Source: Lacrimispora amygdalina (GTDB lineage Bacteria > Bacillota > Clostridia > Lachnospirales > Lachnospiraceae). From it: DNA of 64,000 nt. The stretch is taken from contig NZ_OAOF01000010.1 of assembly GCF_900205965.1 (NCBI RefSeq), forward strand, positions 120,263 to 184,262. Reading direction: 5' to 3'. Position 1 is the first letter of the stretch. Each line of letters begins with the position of its first letter. The position numbers were made by a program, and so were the translations under genes. Shown here in pieces: positions 60,828-64,000 of this stretch. Under the pieces are notes generated by a model, which was not told where the DNA came from, did not search any database, and worked only from the letters and a program-made list of their open reading frames with translations.

Positions 60828-62270
60828 ATGAGTAACGAATTAAACTTCAATATAGAGGAAGAGTTACATGAGGAGTGCGGCGTCTTTGGTATCTATGATT
60901 TCGACGGCAGTGACGTTGCTTCCACCATTTATTACGGTTTGTTTGCATTACAGCACAGAGGACAGGAGAGCTGCGGAATTGCTGTCAGTGATACCGAAGG
61001 TCCGAAAGGAAAAGTAAGCGCGCATAAGGGGATGGGGTTATGTAATGAGGTCTTTACTCCCGATGTTTTAGAAGATCTTCATGGCAATATCGGAGTTGGA
61101 CATGTTCGTTATTCAACGGCTGGAAGCAGTACACGGGAAAATGCCCAGCCTCTTGTGCTTAATTATGTAAAAGGCACTCTTGCCATGGCTCATAACGGGA
61201 ATCTGGTGAATGCACCGGAGCTGAGGAAAGAGCTTGAATACAGCGGAGCGATTTTTCAGACAACGATTGATTCGGAGGTAATTGCCTACCATGTTGCAAG
61301 GGAGCGGGTTAAGACTCCTTCTGTAGAGGCGGCCGTTGCCAATGCGATGAAGAAAATCGTGGGTGCGTATTCCCTGGTGGTTATGAGTCCCCGCAAACTG
61401 ATCGGTGCAAGGGATCCATATGGATTTAAGCCATTGTGCATTGGGAAACGTGATAATGCTTACATCATCGTATCAGAGAGCTGCGCCCTTGATACGGTAG
61501 GTGCCGAATTTGTCCGTGATGTTCTGCCTGGAGAAATTGTAACCATTACGAAAGATGGTATTGTATCAGATACCAGCCTCTGCTTTAAGGAAAGATCCAA
61601 AGAGGCCAGATGTGTTTTTGAATATATTTACTTTGCCAGGCCGGACAGTGTATTTGACGGAGTCAGTGTCTATCATTCCAGGCTTTGTGCAGGCCGGGCG
61701 CTGGCTGTGGATTCACCGGTAGAGGCAGATGTGGTGGTAGGCGTTCCGGAATCCGGTAATGCAGCTGCACTTGGATATTCGCTTCAGTCAGGAATTCCTT
61801 ATGGAACGGCATTTGTTAAGAATTCCTATGTAGGCCGGACATTTATTAAGCCAAAGCAGAGCAACCGTGAATCATCGGTAAGAATTAAGTTAAATGTACT
61901 TAAGGAAGCTGTCGTGGGAAAACGGGTAATCATGATTGATGATTCCATCGTCAGGGGAACCACCAGTGCCCTGATTGTAAACATGTTAAGGGAGGCTGGT
62001 GCCAGTGAGGTCCATGTACGGATCAGTGCACCTCCCTTTTTACACCCCTGTTATTTTGGAACGGATATACCCGATGAAGATCAGCTGATCGCCCATAACA
62101 GAAGTATTGACGAGATTCGCGATGTTCTTGGAGCGGATTCCCTGTCTTATTTAAATATAGAACGTTTAAATGAAATGGCGGAAGGACTGCCCATCTGTAC
62201 GGCATGTTTCAGCGGAAATTATCCCATTGAACCGCCAAAAGAAGACATCAGAGGAGAATACAGCAGATAA
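60828..62270 (+). CDS. purF: Amidophosphoribosyltransferase
   Basis: A 480-residue glutamine PRPP amidotransferase. A 16-residue propeptide precedes the catalytic Cys17 (EECGVFGIYDFDG), then ALQHRGQESCGIA and YSTAGSSTRENAQP in the Ntn glutaminase domain. The PRPP site is VIMIDDSIVRGTTSALIV. It commits PRPP to purine synthesis. Cys residues in CVFEYIYFARPDS and CTACFSGNYPIEPP fit the Bacillus-type iron-sulfur enzyme. The ATG at 60828 follows GAGAGGGTAGACATTTC. Confidence 0.96.
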   Translation: MSNELNFNIEEELHEECGVFGIYDFDGSDVASTIYYGLFALQHRGQESCGIAVSDTEGPKGKVSAHKGMGLCNEVFTPDVLEDLHGNIGVGHVRYSTAGSSTRENAQPLVLNYVKGTLAMAHNGNLVNAPELRKELEYSGAIFQTTIDSEVIAYHVARERVKTPSVEAAVANAMKKIVGAYSLVVMSPRKLIGARDPYGFKPLCIGKRDNAYIIVSESCALDTVGAEFVRDVLPGEIVTITKDGIVSDTSLCFKERSKEARCVFEYIYFARPDSVFDGVSVYHSRLCAGRALAVDSPVEADVVVGVPESGNAAALGYSLQSGIPYGTAFVKNSYVGRTFIKPKQSNRESSVRIKLNVLKEAVVGKRVIMIDDSIVRGTTSALIVNMLREAGASEVHVRISAPPFLHPCYFGTDIPDEDQLIAHNRSIDEIRDVLGADSLSYLNIERLNEMAEGLPICTACFSGNYPIEPPKEDIRGEYSR

Positions 62271-62398
62271 ATAGAATCAGGGGCTGTCAGACCGGTTTGC
62301 GCTGCATAACCGGAAGGCGGTCCCTGTCTGCTCTTCCCATTATAAAAAAAATATGCTAAAATAGCCCTACAACGAACCCAAGGAGGAATGAAAGGAAC

Positions 62399-63829
62399 AT
62401 GACAGATCGATACCAAAGCCCGCTGTCTGAGCGTTATGCCAGCAAGGAGATGCAGTACATTTTTTCTCCTGATAAAAAATTTAAAACCTGGAGAAAACTG
62501 TGGATTGCTCTGGCGGAAGCGGAAAAGGAACTGGGACTTCCAATAACGGAAGAACAGATAGAGGAACTGAAGACGTTTCAGAATGACATTAATTATGATG
62601 TTGCAAGACAGCGGGAAAAAGAAGTCCGCCACGATGTAATGTCTCACGTATATGCATACGGAGTACAGTGTCCGAAGGCAAAAGGCATTATTCATCTTGG
62701 TGCCACCTCTTGTTATGTGGGTGACAATACCGATATTATTGTTATGACGGAAGCACTTATGCTGGTACGGAAAAAACTGATTAATGTGATCAGTGAGCTT
62801 GCAGCATTTGCAGACAGCTATAAGGATCTGCCCACTCTTGCATTTACCCATTTTCAGCCTGCCCAGCCAACCACGGTAGGTAAGAGAGCCACTTTGTGGC
62901 TTCATGATCTTACTATGGATTTAGAAGATCTGGATTATCTTCTTGATTCCATAAGGCTTCTCGGCTCCAAAGGGACAACCGGAACCCAGGCCAGCTTTTT
63001 GGAATTATTTGACGGAGACATGGACAGAGTGAGAAAAGTAGATGCCATGATTGCAGAGAAGATGGGATTTCAGGGCTGTTACCCGGTATCTGGTCAGACT
63101 TATTCCCGCAAAGTTGACAGCCGTGTGGTCAATGTTCTGGCGGGAATTGCCCAGAGTGCCCATAAGTTTTCCAATGATATCCGTCTGCTCCAGCATTTAA
63201 AGGAAGTAGAAGAGCCGTTTGAAAAAAGCCAGATCGGTTCATCAGCCATGGCTTACAAGAGAAATCCCATGAGAAGTGAGCGGATTGCTTCTTTGTCAAA
63301 CTACGTGATGTCAGATGTTATGAATCCCATGCTTGTTTCTTCTACCCAGTGGTTTGAACGGACACTGGATGATTCTGCCAACAAGCGTCTGAGTGTCCCG
63401 GAAGGTTTTCTTGCAATAGACGGAATCTTGGATCTGTATCTCAACGTGGTAGACGGTCTCGTCGTTTATCCGAAGGTGATTGAAAAGCACATGATGGCAG
63501 AGCTTCCCTTTATGGCGACAGAAAATATTATGATGGACGCGGTTAAGGCAGGCGGAGACAGGCAGGAGCTTCATGAGCGGATCAGGGAGCTTTCCATGGA
63601 AGCAGGCAGGAATGTGAAGGTGAACGGACTGGATAATAATCTTCTGGAACTGATTGCGGCGGACCCATCTTTTAATCTTTCCCTGGAAGAACTGAAAAAG
63701 AGTATGGATCCGAAAAAATATGTAGGATGTGCTCCTGCACAGGTTACCATATACCTTGATGAGGTGATTCGTCCTCTTCTTAAGGACAACCAGGAACTTC
63801 TTGGTATGACAGCAGAAATCAATGTATAA
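62399..63829 (+). CDS. purB: Adenylosuccinate lyase
   Basis: A 476-residue fumarase/aspartase superfamily enzyme. It has HLGATSCYVGDNTDI (active-site His region), FTHFQPAQPTTVGKRA and the flexible-loop signature GSSAMAYKRNPMRSE with the catalytic Ser. It cleaves SAICAR and adenylosuccinate, releasing fumarate, so it acts twice in purine synthesis. It is 128 bases after purF and has AAGGAGGAATGAAAGGAAC ahead of the ATG. Confidence 0.96.
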   Translation: MTDRYQSPLSERYASKEMQYIFSPDKKFKTWRKLWIALAEAEKELGLPITEEQIEELKTFQNDINYDVARQREKEVRHDVMSHVYAYGVQCPKAKGIIHLGATSCYVGDNTDIIVMTEALMLVRKKLINVISELAAFADSYKDLPTLAFTHFQPAQPTTVGKRATLWLHDLTMDLEDLDYLLDSIRLLGSKGTTGTQASFLELFDGDMDRVRKVDAMIAEKMGFQGCYPVSGQTYSRKVDSRVVNVLAGIAQSAHKFSNDIRLLQHLKEVEEPFEKSQIGSSAMAYKRNPMRSERIASLSNYVMSDVMNPMLVSSTQWFERTLDDSANKRLSVPEGFLAIDGILDLYLNVVDGLVVYPKVIEKHMMAELPFMATENIMMDAVKAGGDRQELHERIRELSMEAGRNVKVNGLDNNLLELIAADPSFNLSLEELKKSMDPKKYVGCAPAQVTIYLDEVIRPLLKDNQELLGMTAEINV

Positions 63830-63832
63830 AAT

Positions 63833-63880
63833 AACTGCGGACGGACTGATTTTTGCCGATGAGTCTGTCCGCAGTTTTTC
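63833..63880 (+). terminator. Terminator after purB
   Basis: AACTGCGGACGGACT and AGTCTGTCCGCAGTT form a 15-base stem with one G-U pair, followed by TTTTTC. Confidence 0.92.
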
Positions 63881-63905
63881 ATTGTATAGCAGTCTTTTAA
63901 TAAAC

Positions 63906-63992
63906 CACCTGCTATGCAGGTGCGTCCACAGCCGCTTTAGCTTACAGAAAAAACCTCCAATGATATAATAAGTGTAGGTTCGCCAACCACAC
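63906..63992 (+). other. Paired hairpins, possible IS200/IS605-type left end
   Basis: CACCTGC-TAT-GCAGGTG (63906-63922) and GTGTAGGTT-N4-AACCACAC (63972-63992) occur in an otherwise gene-free tail. Short subterminal hairpins upstream of a promoter-like stretch resemble the left end and leader of Y1-transposase elements. The window ends before any coding sequence, so this is tentative. Confidence 0.28.
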
Positions 63993-64000
63993 TAAATCAA

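Noticed and set aside
62219..62905. 228-residue minus-strand ORF overlapping purF and purB
   Set aside because: It spans the ends of two well-supported genes and their spacer, with no recognisable domain or ribosome site.
1..64000. CRISPR arrays, prophage or integrated plasmid
   Set aside because: No regularly spaced repeats, integrase, phage structural or conjugation genes were found; the tRNA pair at 35.4 kb has no flanking repeat or integrase.

Overview
The window looks like chromosomal DNA from a spore-forming, obligately anaerobic Firmicute of the Lachnospiraceae, closest in feel to the Lacrimispora / Clostridium saccharolyticum group. That placement is inferred from gene content: the spoIIA-sigF-spoVA block, spore photoproduct lyase, Csp-type germination subtilases, strong AGGAGG ribosome sites, moderate G+C and intrinsic terminators. 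There is no rRNA gene, no CRISPR array and no complete mobile element. Two tRNA genes lie on the minus strand near 35.4 kb.

Layout. 0-4.2 kb: a small DUF6132 membrane protein, then a GPH-type sugar symporter, an esterase and an AraC regulator, then a TetR regulator. 4.2-6.9 kb: lon plus a DUF1858 gene behind a TetR-like palindrome. 7-9.5 kb: a frameshifted chemoreceptor. 9.8-12.5 kb: paired short ChrA transporters, an unknown protein and a divergent LysR regulator. 12.6-16.2 kb: an operator-controlled DHDPS-like aldolase, an unusual Nramp relative and a LacI regulator. 16.2-18.1 kb: lgt and splB. 18.2-24.6 kb: an ascorbate (ula) regulon with its DeoR regulator and four copies of a GlpR-like half-site. 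24.7-26.9 kb: an intact chemoreceptor and a 47-residue membrane protein.

27-35.2 kb is the most unusual region. Four tandem Csp-like subtilases keep the catalytic Asp and His, but the nucleophilic Ser is Gly, Gly, Ala and Gly. They alternate in an ABAB pattern of protein type and ribosome-site type, and all four start with TTG. Upstream on the same strand is a LysM-GH18 protein of the SleL/YaaH type in which two acidic residues of the GH18 DxxDxDxE motif are Tyr. I read this as a germination locus built largely from pseudoenzymes, comparable in logic to CspC/CspA of Clostridioides difficile.

35.6-39.6 kb: a 2-hydroxyacid dehydrogenase, a frameshifted flavin amine oxidase and an orphan substrate-binding lipoprotein. 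39.7-45.3 kb: housekeeping genes (HAD phosphatase, YerC, DUF1836, RidA, FolC, a TPR protein). 45.4-50.1 kb: spoIIAA-spoIIAB-sigF followed by a predicted sigma-G promoter, a 53-residue membrane protein and spoVAA-AE, which carry dipicolinate into the forespore. 50.1-57 kb: a class A PBP, YigZ, TypA with a leader terminator, an SSB-like protein and a corrinoid adenosyltransferase. 57-59 kb: a lysine riboswitch with terminator/antiterminator controlling dapA-dapB, whose product stream feeds lysine, peptidoglycan and spore dipicolinate. 59-64 kb: a small lipoprotein, an unknown protein and purC-purF-purB. The window ends in paired hairpins that might be the left edge of an IS200/IS605-like element.
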